This document shows, piece after piece, positions 36,466 through 43,903 of a stretch of DNA of 64,000 bases. The DNA lies in the NCBI GenBank assembly GCA_002841155.1, contig PHEH01000001.1, positions 124,001 to 188,000 of the forward strand, given 5' to 3'. The notes under the pieces were generated by a model. That model did not search any database. It had not been told where the DNA came from and saw only the letters and a program-made list of their open reading frames with translations. The number at the start of each line of letters is the position of its first letter. Position 1 is the first letter of the stretch. Source of the stretch: Alphaproteobacteria bacterium HGW-Alphaproteobacteria-18. GTDB lineage: Bacteria > Pseudomonadota > Alphaproteobacteria > Caulobacterales > Hyphomonadaceae. Position numbers and translations under genes: made by a program.

Positions 36466-37471
36466 CTTCGCCATAGATCGCTGTGCCCGAGCCTGAAGCG
36501 TCGATCCAGCCGCGATACATGCCGGCGGCGTTGAAGACGAAACCATAATCGCCCTCGCCGCTGAGCACGATCACGCCGCCATCGCCGCCGAGGGCCGCGA
36601 CTTCGTCGAGGGCCGCGCCGGCGGCGGTCTTCACGTCCTCTCCGGCGAGCTTCACCCGGTCGCAGATCGTCTTGGCGACGCCGACACGGATGAAATATTC
36701 GCCATGCCCGGTGGCGGAGACGGCGCAGACGCCGTTTTCAGCATAGGTTGCCGCGCCGATCAGCGGCGCGTCGCCCACGCGGCCAGCCGCCTTCGCGGTC
36801 ATGCCGCCGGTCGTGGTCGCGGCGGCGAGATTGCCGCCACGATCCAGCGCGATGGCGCCCACCGTGCCATGCCGGTCTGCGGCTGTGCGGGCGCGCTCCT
36901 GCAGGACGCGCTCGAGCGCTTCGCGGCGGCGGTCGGTGTCGAAATAGGCGTTCTCGACCATCTCCAAGCCTTGGGCCTGCGCAAACGCATCGGCGCCTTC
37001 GGCGGCAAACATAACGTGTTCGGACTTTTCCATAACGGCGCGGGCGGCCAGGACCGGGTTCTTCACGCGCATCACGCCGGCAACAGCGCCCGCATTCCGG
37101 TCGCGCCCGTCCATGATCGAGGCGTCAAGTTCATGTGTGCCCGAAGCGGTGAATACGGCGCCATGGCCGGCATTGAAGAGGGCGTCGTCTTCCATCGTCA
37201 ACACGGCGGCCTCGACGGCGTCGAGCGCGCTGCCGCCGGCGCGCAGCACCGCGGCGCCTGCTTCCAGGGAGACGTTGAGCGCGGTGATGTAGGCGGCTTC
37301 CATCTCTGGCGTCATGGAGCCGGGGAGGATCACGCCCGCGCCGCCATGGATCACGAGGCGCCATTCGGGCGCTGTAGAGGCCGGGGCGGGGGCAGATTCA
37401 GAAGAAACGCTGGCGCAGGCTGTTGCGATCAGTCCGCCTAGGGCGAGGGCAGCATGCGTCAGGCGTTTCAT
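36452..37471 (-). CDS. Isoaspartyl peptidase / L-asparaginase 2 family (Ntn hydrolase), lipoprotein
   Basis: A 339-residue threonine Ntn hydrolase that cleaves isoaspartyl dipeptides and/or asparagine. The N-terminus is a lipoprotein signal (GGLIATAC). The core starts WRLVIHGGAGV, with GHGAVFTASGTHELDASIMDG following, and self-cleavage would occur before Thr in DRHGTVGAIALDRGGNLAAATTTGGM. GATGH-like SATGHGEYFIR follows. Self-processing into alpha and beta chains is family knowledge. It is 3 bases downstream of valS on the same strand and overlaps the GNAT gene, so these form one transcript. Confidence 0.9.
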   Translation of the reverse strand: MKRLTHAALALGGLIATACASVSSESAPAPASTAPEWRLVIHGGAGVILPGSMTPEMEAAYITALNVSLEAGAAVLRAGGSALDAVEAAVLTMEDDALFNAGHGAVFTASGTHELDASIMDGRDRNAGAVAGVMRVKNPVLAARAVMEKSEHVMFAAEGADAFAQAQGLEMVENAYFDTDRRREALERVLQERARTAADRHGTVGAIALDRGGNLAAATTTGGMTAKAAGRVGDAPLIGAATYAENGVCAVSATGHGEYFIRVGVAKTICDRVKLAGEDVKTAAGAALDEVAALGGDGGVIVLSGEGDYGFVFNAAGMYRGWIDASGSGTAIYGEDDAE

Positions 37472-37474
37472 GGG

Positions 37475-40312
37475 TCAGATCCCTTCCAGGCTTGTCCGGG
37501 CAGCTTTGAGTTTCTCGCGGCGGGCGCTCCAGTCGCGGATACGCTCACGGTTTTCCTCGACGATCTCTTCGGGCGCCTTGGCCACGAAATCGGCATTGCT
37601 CAGTTTTTTCTCGGTGCTGAGGATGTCCTTGTCGAGGGTGGCGATCTCCTTGTCGAGGCGTTTGCGCGCTTCGGAGACGTCGATCAGATCGGCAATGCTC
37701 ATTGCGGCGACCGTTGATCCGACCACGGCAGAGACGGCGCCTGCGGGCATCGTGTTCGGCAGGGTCAGTTCGTCCACCCGCGCCATGCGGCGCAGAATTT
37801 CTTCGTGCGATCCGACGCGCATGAGATCGGTGGTCGACGCATTGACGATGGCAAGTGGCACCTTGGCCCCGGCAGGTACGCCGAGATCGTTGCGCAGGGA
37901 GCGGATCTCGGTGATCAGGTCGATCAGCCACTCGATCTCGGCCGTTGCGCCTTCATCGCGCCAGCCAGCGGCCTTCGGCCAGTCCTGACGCATCAGGAAC
38001 CCCTGCTCATTGGCGCGGCCGGGCGCACGGCGCTCCCACAGTTCTTCGGTCACGAAGGGCATGAACGGGTGAAGCAGTTTCAGGGCTTCATCGATCACAT
38101 AGCCGCAGACCATGCGCGTCTCGCTCTTGGCGCTGTCGTCCATGCCGGCAAGCAGGGGCTTGATCAGCTCCAGATACCAGTCACACAGCGTGTTCCAGAT
38201 GAAGCGGTAGAGCGCGCCGGCGGCCTCATTGAAGCGGTATTCTTCCAGGCCGCGCGTGACTTCTGCGACGCAGGCATCAAGCTCGCTCAGAATCCAGCGG
38301 TTCACGGGTCGTTCAATCGTGGACGGATCAGTCGGGCCGGGCGCACCGCACTCGTTCATCTCGGCAAAGCGCACAGCGTTCCAGAGTTTGGTAGAGAAGT
38401 TGCGGTTGCCTTCCACCACCTGTTTGGACAGGCGGATGTTGCGGCCTTGCCCGGCCAGACGGCTCATCGCAAAGCGCAGCGCGTCGGCGCCATACTCGTT
38501 GATGAGGTCGAGCGGGTCCATGACGTTGCCCTTGGACTTGGACATCTTCTGGCCCTTCTCGTCGAGGACGAGGGCATGGATGTAAACGTCCTTGAACGGA
38601 ACCTGACCGGTGAACTCGATCCCCATCATCATCATCCTGGCAACCCAGAAGAAGATGATGTCAAAGGCGGTGACCAGCGTGGCCGTGGGGTAGAAGGTTT
38701 TCAGCGCATCGGTTTCATCCGGCCAGCCCTGCGTGGAGAAGGGCCAGAGGGCGGAGGAGAACCAGGTGTCGAGGACGTCTTCGTCCTGCTTGAGTTCGAC
38801 TTCTTTGAGAGTGCCGTTATTAAGTTTATAGGCCCACCCGCCCTCAGTCTTAGAGATGCTGAGCTTCACGTCGTTGCCGTAGTAGCTCTTGGCTTGAGCT
38901 AGTGCCTCTTCTTCATTTCTGGCGACAAAGAATTTTTGGGCGCTGTACGGATCTTCAGTATAGTTTTTGTCGATGTCAGGACCGTACCAAACTGGAATCC
39001 GATGACCCCACCAGAGCTGGCGCGAGACGCACCAAGGCTGGATATTGTCCATCCAGTTGTAATAGGTTTTCGTCCAGTTCTCCGGCACGAAGCGGGTGGC
39101 GCCCTCCTGCACAGCCTTGATCGCAGGCTGCGCAAGTGTATGCGCATCGACATACCACTGATCAGTGAGCCAGGGCTCGATGACCACGCCGGAGCGGTCG
39201 CCGAAGGGCTGTTCAATCTTGAGCTTTTCGATCCGTTCAAGGAGTTCAGTCGCTTCGAAGAATTCCACGACCTTGTCGCGTGCCTTGAAGCGGTCGAGGC
39301 TGCGGAAGTCTTCCGGGATGCCCGCCGCATCGGCTTCAGCGCCGCTGACGATAGCGGCCACTGCGTTGAGAATATTCAGCGGCGTATGCCCCGCGCGCTT
39401 GCCCACTTCAAAGTCGTTGAAGTCGTGCGCCGGGGTGATCTTCACGGCGCCGGAGCCCTTCTCGGGGTTGGCATATTCGTCCGCCACAATCGGCACGCGG
39501 CGGCCAACGATGGGAAGCTCCACGAATTTGCCGACGAGGCCAGCATAGCGCTCGTCCTCAGGGTGAACGGCAACGCCGGTATCACCCAGCATCGTTTCCG
39601 GGCGCGAGGTGGCCACCACAATATAGTTGCGCGTCTCGGTGCCGGCCGGATTGCCGTCTTCATCCTTGACCGGATGTTCGTAGGTGACGCCATCGGCCAG
39701 CGGATAGCGCAGGTGCCAGTAATGCCCGTCGACTTCCTTCTGCTCGACCTCAAGATCAGAGATCGCGGTCTGGAAATGAGGGTCCCAGTTCACGAGGCGT
39801 TTGTCGCGGTAGAGCAGCTTCTTGCGGTAAAGGTCCACGAACACCTTGGTGACGGCCTTGGAGAGGCCTTCATCCATGGTGAAGCGTTCCACGCTCCAGT
39901 CACACGACGCGCCGAGGCGTTTGAGCTGACCCACAATGGCGCCGCCGGATTCTTCCTTCCATTCCCACACGCGCTCAACAAAGGCCTCACGGCCCATGGT
40001 GCGGCGATCGGTATTGCCCGCCTGGGCAAGCTGGCGCTCAACCACCATTTGGGTCGCGATACCGGCATGGTCGGTGCCAGGCTGCCAGAGCACATTCTTG
40101 CCGCGCATCCGCTCAAACCGGATCAGCACATCCTGAAGCGTGTTGTTGAGCGCATGGCCCATGTGCAGCACGCCGGTAACGTTCGGCGGGGGAATGACAA
40201 TGGAATAGGCTTGGGCGCTGGTATCGCCCGATGGATGGAAGCATCCCGCTTCCTCCCAGGCCTTATAGAGGCGTGGTTCGGCTTCGGCGGGGTCAAATCT
40301 CTGATCAAGCAT
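37475..40312 (-). CDS. valS: Valyl-tRNA synthetase
   Basis: A 945-residue class Ia aminoacyl-tRNA synthetase. H50-M-G-H53 is the HIGH motif (after PPPNVTGVL), and GQKMSKSKGNVMDPLDL holds KMSKS. The editing domain includes TSRPETMLGDTGVAVHPED, and a C-terminal coiled coil (RKRLDKEIATLDKDILSTEKKL) ends the protein. Around positions 38,800-39,000 the gene encodes an unusually Lys/Asn/Tyr-rich stretch (YTEDPYSAQKFF to KLSISKTEGGWAYKLNNGTL), visibly lower in GC than its surroundings and possibly an insertion between VWYGPD and the ED-VLDTWFSS block. Confidence 0.97.
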   Translation of the reverse strand: MLDQRFDPAEAEPRLYKAWEEAGCFHPSGDTSAQAYSIVIPPPNVTGVLHMGHALNNTLQDVLIRFERMRGKNVLWQPGTDHAGIATQMVVERQLAQAGNTDRRTMGREAFVERVWEWKEESGGAIVGQLKRLGASCDWSVERFTMDEGLSKAVTKVFVDLYRKKLLYRDKRLVNWDPHFQTAISDLEVEQKEVDGHYWHLRYPLADGVTYEHPVKDEDGNPAGTETRNYIVVATSRPETMLGDTGVAVHPEDERYAGLVGKFVELPIVGRRVPIVADEYANPEKGSGAVKITPAHDFNDFEVGKRAGHTPLNILNAVAAIVSGAEADAAGIPEDFRSLDRFKARDKVVEFFEATELLERIEKLKIEQPFGDRSGVVIEPWLTDQWYVDAHTLAQPAIKAVQEGATRFVPENWTKTYYNWMDNIQPWCVSRQLWWGHRIPVWYGPDIDKNYTEDPYSAQKFFVARNEEEALAQAKSYYGNDVKLSISKTEGGWAYKLNNGTLKEVELKQDEDVLDTWFSSALWPFSTQGWPDETDALKTFYPTATLVTAFDIIFFWVARMMMMGIEFTGQVPFKDVYIHALVLDEKGQKMSKSKGNVMDPLDLINEYGADALRFAMSRLAGQGRNIRLSKQVVEGNRNFSTKLWNAVRFAEMNECGAPGPTDPSTIERPVNRWILSELDACVAEVTRGLEEYRFNEAAGALYRFIWNTLCDWYLELIKPLLAGMDDSAKSETRMVCGYVIDEALKLLHPFMPFVTEELWERRAPGRANEQGFLMRQDWPKAAGWRDEGATAEIEWLIDLITEIRSLRNDLGVPAGAKVPLAIVNASTTDLMRVGSHEEILRRMARVDELTLPNTMPAGAVSAVVGSTVAAMSIADLIDVSEARKRLDKEIATLDKDILSTEKKLSNADFVAKAPEEIVEENRERIRDWSARREKLKAARTSLEGI

Positions 40313-40340
40313 CGTTTCTTATGGGCTTTACGGGCAGGGC

Positions 40341-40371
40341 AAAAAGAAAAAGCGCGCCTGTGAAGACGCGC
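40341..40371 (-). terminator. Rho-independent terminator of popZ
   Basis: On the minus strand GCGCGTC-TTCACA-GGCGCGC forms a 7-bp stem (one G-U pair) followed at once by TTTTTCTTTTT. It separates popZ from valS. Confidence 0.85.
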
Positions 40372-40401
40372 CGTTCCCTATAGCAAGTTTGAGGGATGAG
40401 G

Positions 40402-41067
40402 CTAGCGCGCCATGCGGGCAATCCGCTGTACTTCTGCCTCTACCTTCTCTTCGACGATGCGGGCGAGGTTGGCATCGAGCCATTCCTTGACCATCGGCTT
40501 GAGAAGTTCGCGCACGAGGCCTTCCAGCGTGTTGTCGCTTCCCATGTCCATCTTCGAGATCAGCTTGCCGAGGGCGCCAGCGGCGGCATCGGCTGTATTT
40601 GCGTCTGTCAGAGGCTCATTTGCGTAGCGCGGGGCGGCAGGCATTGTGGGCTCCGGTTCGGGCGGGGGTTGGACGGCGCGGGCAACAGGCTGGGGCGCCG
40701 GGCGGTAAGGCTCCGGCTCAGGTTCCGGTGGGGGAGCAGGCGCGGGCGCAGCGTCGCGAGCCTTCGAGGCACCCAGAATTGCCTCGAAAGAGTATTCCGG
40801 GCCCTTGATTTCGGTGGTGAACTCTTCAGCCAGCTCCTCGGCGATCTCCTCGGCAAGATCAGGCTCATCGCCTTCAAACATGCCAAGATCGTCGGCGTCA
40901 TTGTCGTAGGAAAAGTTCGGCCGGCCGCTCATCGGCTCAGATGCCGATACTTCGCGCATGACGGGCCGGCCCGCAGTCGGGGCAGTAGGGCCGTCATCCG
41001 CGATGATCTTGCGAATCGATGCGAGGATTTCCTCCATCGTCGGTTCTTTATGCGCTTCGTTGGCCAT
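40402..41067 (-). CDS. popZ: PopZ-type polar organising protein (DUF2497)
   Basis: A 221-residue self-assembling scaffold that forms the polar microdomain anchoring the chromosome origin and signalling proteins in alphaproteobacteria. It shows the three-part layout of PopZ. The N-terminal helix reads EPTMEEILASIRKIIADDG. A long acidic/Pro-rich disordered linker follows (about 50-155, with repeated PEPEP). The C-terminal helices read NTLEGLVRELLKPMVKEWLDANLARIVEEKV, used for oligomerisation. Its place between valS and tolC/pcm is conserved in relatives, as I recall. Confidence 0.88.
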   Translation of the reverse strand: MANEAHKEPTMEEILASIRKIIADDGPTAPTAGRPVMREVSASEPMSGRPNFSYDNDADDLGMFEGDEPDLAEEIAEELAEEFTTEIKGPEYSFEAILGASKARDAAPAPAPPPEPEPEPYRPAPQPVARAVQPPPEPEPTMPAAPRYANEPLTDANTADAAAGALGKLISKMDMGSDNTLEGLVRELLKPMVKEWLDANLARIVEEKVEAEVQRIARMAR

Positions 41068-41122
41068 CTCAGCCCCTCGCTGACGGAATCACATTCTCTG
41101 ATACCACCGATAGGGGGCTGGG

Positions 41123-41148
41123 GTTAACAAGCGTTTGACGATGTTAAC
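41123..41148. promoter_or_regulatory. Twin GTTAAC sites in the popZ upstream region
   Basis: GTTAAC occurs at 41123-41128 and 41143-41148, one period of 20 bases apart, in the 99-base gap between tolC and popZ. Each contains TTAA, the CtrA half-site core, but the 14-base spacing is not the usual 7, so CtrA binding is only a suggestion. Confidence 0.3.
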
Positions 41149-41166
41149 ACCTTACAGGCGAGTTGT

Positions 41167-42447
41167 TCAGCCGATAGACCCTAATGCGCCGGTTGCCCGC
41201 AACAGGTTGTGGGCCGCAACATACGCGTCCCGTTCCGCCGCGACCAGTGCCAGGCGTGCATCAAACAGCTGTTGTTCCTGATCCAGGGTATCGAGCGTTG
41301 AGCGCACACCCACGGCCAGTTCTTCCTTGGCGCCTTCATACGCTATTTCGGAGGCTTCGACCTGGCGCTTGGAGGCCTCGATCGAACGCAGGGCGGCGCT
41401 GTAGCTATACCATGCCTGGGTCACCTGGGCGCGGACCTGGGTTTCCAGATTGTCGACGAACCGGCGGGCCTGTTCACGGCGCAGCTTGGCGCCTTCGGTC
41501 TGCGCTTTGACAACGCCTCCCGAAAGCAGCGGAATACGTGCCTGGGCGAGCGCCGAAACGCTCGTGTCGCGTTGGCTTGTGTCTCCGAAGGTTTCCTGGA
41601 CGCCGGCCGTGCCAACGAGGCTGACCTGAGCCCGGCCATCGGCGCGGGCCGAATCAACGGCAGCCTCTGCCGCGCGCAGATCTTCACGAGAGGAGGCTAT
41701 GGATGGGTTGTCCCGGATCGCCGCCACCAGCGCTTCTTCAAGGCTGGCCGGCAGGGGCGGCACGGGCGGTGGGGGAGCAAGGTCGCCAGGACGCAGCCCT
41801 GTCAGATATTGATAGTTCGCTTCGCTGGCTTGCAGGGCGGCTTCTGCCCCCGCCAGAGCCGCGCGCGCTCCCTCCAGACGGGCCTGCGCCTGCGCGACAT
41901 CGGTGCGCGTCACGACGCCGACATCAAACCGGTCCTGTGCTGCGCGAACCTGCTCGCCTGTAACATCCACATTGTTCTGACGTATCGAGACGGTCGCCCG
42001 GTCGCGCACGACATCCATATAGGAGGTGACCACTTGCAGCATCAAATCCTGACGCGCGGCGGCAAAGCCAAGATCGGCTGAGCTGATGCCAGCCTCGGCC
42101 TGACGGATGCCAGCGGAGATCTTACCGCCGGTATAGATCGGCTGGATGGCCTGCAATTGCGCGGAGGCGAGCGGGCGATCCCCGAGGCCGAAGGAAATCG
42201 GGCTGTTGGAATCGATGTATTCATATCCGCCGCTCGCCGAAAAGTTCACCGTTGGCCGGCCTGCGCCACGCGCAGCCTCAAGGTTCTGGCGCGCGATGTC
42301 CGTGCGGTAGCGCTCGATCTCAAGCTGTGGGTTGGTCGCAAACGCCGAGGCGATCGCTTCTGGAAGCGTCTCGGCAAAAGCGGGCGACACGCAGAAAAGT
42401 GTGAGGAGGCTGGTCCCGAGCAGCAGACGGGGCGAAAGCTTACGCAT
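41167..42447 (-). CDS. tolC: TolC-family outer membrane channel
   Basis: A 426-residue outer membrane efflux/type I secretion channel. Signal peptide 1-25 (ending AFA), then ETLPEAIASAFATNPQLEIERY, the typical first helix of the TolC repeat. The two repeats each end in long helices, with RAAQDRFDVGVVTRTDVAQAQARLEGA in the first and YEGAKEELAVGVRSTLDTLDQEQQLFDARLALVAAERDAYVAAHNLL in the second. Unlike the efflux protein at 7865, it has no lipobox. Lies between pcm and popZ on the same strand. Confidence 0.9.
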   Translation of the reverse strand: MRKLSPRLLLGTSLLTLFCVSPAFAETLPEAIASAFATNPQLEIERYRTDIARQNLEAARGAGRPTVNFSASGGYEYIDSNSPISFGLGDRPLASAQLQAIQPIYTGGKISAGIRQAEAGISSADLGFAAARQDLMLQVVTSYMDVVRDRATVSIRQNNVDVTGEQVRAAQDRFDVGVVTRTDVAQAQARLEGARAALAGAEAALQASEANYQYLTGLRPGDLAPPPPVPPLPASLEEALVAAIRDNPSIASSREDLRAAEAAVDSARADGRAQVSLVGTAGVQETFGDTSQRDTSVSALAQARIPLLSGGVVKAQTEGAKLRREQARRFVDNLETQVRAQVTQAWYSYSAALRSIEASKRQVEASEIAYEGAKEELAVGVRSTLDTLDQEQQLFDARLALVAAERDAYVAAHNLLRATGALGSIG

Positions 42448-42541
42448 GATGAATACCCTGTTGGTCCTTACAGCAGGATATATAAGCTTTTCTTTTAATA
42501 AGGTGAACGCTGTTCACCAAACCATATAGCCGCAGGCAGTT

Positions 42542-43198
42542 TTAGAAGGTGAAGCTGGGCTTGCGGTCAAATTCCACAAGACGTGGCGGGCTGGCATCAA
42601 ACCCATCGCGCGAAGACAGCGTATCGCCAGCCTTCGTGAACACCTTGCCGCGGCCAAGCCTGCGGCCTTCGTCGGCGACCACAGCCACCAGGCGTCCGCC
42701 TTCGGCAAGCTGCGCGCCCCAGGTCTCGGGCAGCGTTTCGACCATGCCGCATACATAGATGACATCAAACGGCGCTTGCCCGGCGAGGCCTTCGGCGATC
42801 TTGCCTTCCACCGGGGCGATGCGGTCAATCCCAAGCTCGGCGAAGCGCGATGCCATGGCGTCCACAAGGCCCGCGCGGTCTTCCAGCGCGATGACGGTGT
42901 CGGCCATATGGCTGAGCAGGGCGGCCTCATAGCCCGAACCTGCCGCGATCACGAGCACGATGTCGGTCGGCTGGACCTGAGCGAGCTTCAGAAGCTTGGC
43001 GGTGTCGCGCGGCGTCCACAGGGCGCGGCCCGGAGCGGTTTCGATCTCGAGCTCCGAATAGGCAACAGAACGGCGCGCGCTGGGCACAAAATCTTCGCGC
43101 GGTGTGCGCATGAAGGCCGCCACAATGGCCGGGTCAGTCACATCATTTGGGCGGATCTGACTGTCCACCATGATTTCGCGCGCTAGGTCGAAGTCCAT
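42542..43198 (-). CDS. pcm: Protein-L-isoaspartate O-methyltransferase family protein
   Basis: A 218-residue SAM-dependent methyltransferase of the PIMT family, which repairs isoaspartyl residues. The start MDFDLAREIMVDSQIRPNDVTDP and PREDFVP are typical of the alphaproteobacterial branch. SAM motif I reads VLVIAAGSGYEAALL (canonical VLEIGTGSGYQ), so the first Gly and acidic neighbour are changed. The RP-x-D and FD-VIYV segments remain. Activity is therefore likely but not certain. The start at 43198 is chosen by family alignment; the open frame extending upstream runs through antisense tRNA-Cys and is not real. Confidence 0.85.
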   Translation of the reverse strand: MDFDLAREIMVDSQIRPNDVTDPAIVAAFMRTPREDFVPSARRSVAYSELEIETAPGRALWTPRDTAKLLKLAQVQPTDIVLVIAAGSGYEAALLSHMADTVIALEDRAGLVDAMASRFAELGIDRIAPVEGKIAEGLAGQAPFDVIYVCGMVETLPETWGAQLAEGGRLVAVVADEGRRLGRGKVFTKAGDTLSSRDGFDASPPRLVEFDRKPSFTF

Positions 43199-43360
43199 CT
43201 TGAAAACGCCGTTTCTGAATCGCTGGATCGGTATGCCCCCTCTATCATGACGGCGCGCCTGTGCAATGCGCAGCATCGCCGCGATATGCTTCTTCTGTGA
43301 AAGCTGGTGAAAGGCCGATTGTCTCCGCCGCGAAGCGCTGCTAGAGGGCCTTTCTCCTGA

Positions 43361-43434
43361 GGCCCTATGGCGGAGTGGTGACGCAGCGGATTGCAAATCC
43401 GTGCACCCCGGTTCGATTCCGGGTGGGGCCTCCA
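43361..43434 (+). tRNA. tRNA-Cys (anticodon GCA)
   Basis: A 74-base tRNA with CCA encoded. The acceptor GGCCCTA pairs with TGGGGCC, the anticodon loop reads ATT-GCA-AA between GGATT/AATCC, and the T arm is CCCGG-TTCGATT-CCGGG. It is divergent from pcm. Confidence 0.97.
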
Positions 43435-43513
43435 CCGACTTTCCCTGACAATTCAATGCCTCAACGTGCAGCCCGCCATGCTGAACGGGAATATTCGCAT
43501 TTGTTGCAAACTG

Positions 43514-43529
43514 TTTACTTGCGATTAAC
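43514..43529. promoter_or_regulatory. CtrA-like box between the tRNA genes
   Basis: TTTA-CTTGCGA-TTAAC differs at one position from the CtrA consensus TTAA-N7-TTAA, and the downstream half extends to TTAACCAT, the classical strong half-site. It lies about 60 bases before an orphan terminator, with no gene between. Confidence 0.45.
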
Positions 43530-43590
43530 CATTTCGGGCGAATTTGGGCAGGTCTTCTCTTGGAGACACCCACCATCACCCAACGCCTTC

Positions 43591-43622
43591 GGCGGGAGCT
43601 TGTCTCCCGCCTCTTTTCTTTT
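43591..43622 (+). terminator. Strong orphan rho-independent terminator
   Basis: GGCGGGAG-CTTGT-CTCCCGCC is a perfect 8-bp stem followed by TCTTTTCTTTT. It lies 156 bases after tRNA-Cys and 132 before tRNA-Asn. It may end the tRNA-Cys transcript or an unannotated small RNA. The rest of the 320-base gap (43435-43754) shows no convincing protein gene. Confidence 0.85.
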
Positions 43623-43754
43623 CGGGGCAAGGTTTTGGGCAGGCGCTGCCGCATTCCACAATTCTGGCCACCCTCCCACCCGATTTTCTGCACAAGGCGC
43701 TATTTGCCTCTTGAACCGGCGGGCCGCTCTGGCTATTCCCCCGTCTCCAGCTGT

Positions 43755-43830
43755 TCCGCGATAGCTCAGTTGGTAGAGCAGGCGACTGTTAATCGCCCGG
43801 TCGCAGGTTCGAGTCCTGCTCGCGGAGCCA
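43755..43830 (+). tRNA. tRNA-Asn (anticodon GTT)
   Basis: A 76-base tRNA with CCA encoded. Acceptor TCCGCGA pairs with TCGCGGA, the D arm is GCTCAGTTGGTAGAGC, the anticodon loop is CT-GTT-AA between GCGA/TCGC, and the T arm GCAGG-TTCGAGT-CCTGC. Confidence 0.97.
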
Positions 43831-43903
43831 CTCTCTTCTCACTTTTGCACTTTCTAAGTCAGCCGCCGCTGTTGCAGGCTGAGCTGTGCAGGGCATCTCC
43901 GCC

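Noticed and set aside
43199-43693. Upstream extension of the PIMT-like gene
   Set aside because: It would translate the antisense strand of tRNA-Cys; the family starts at MDFDLAREIM.
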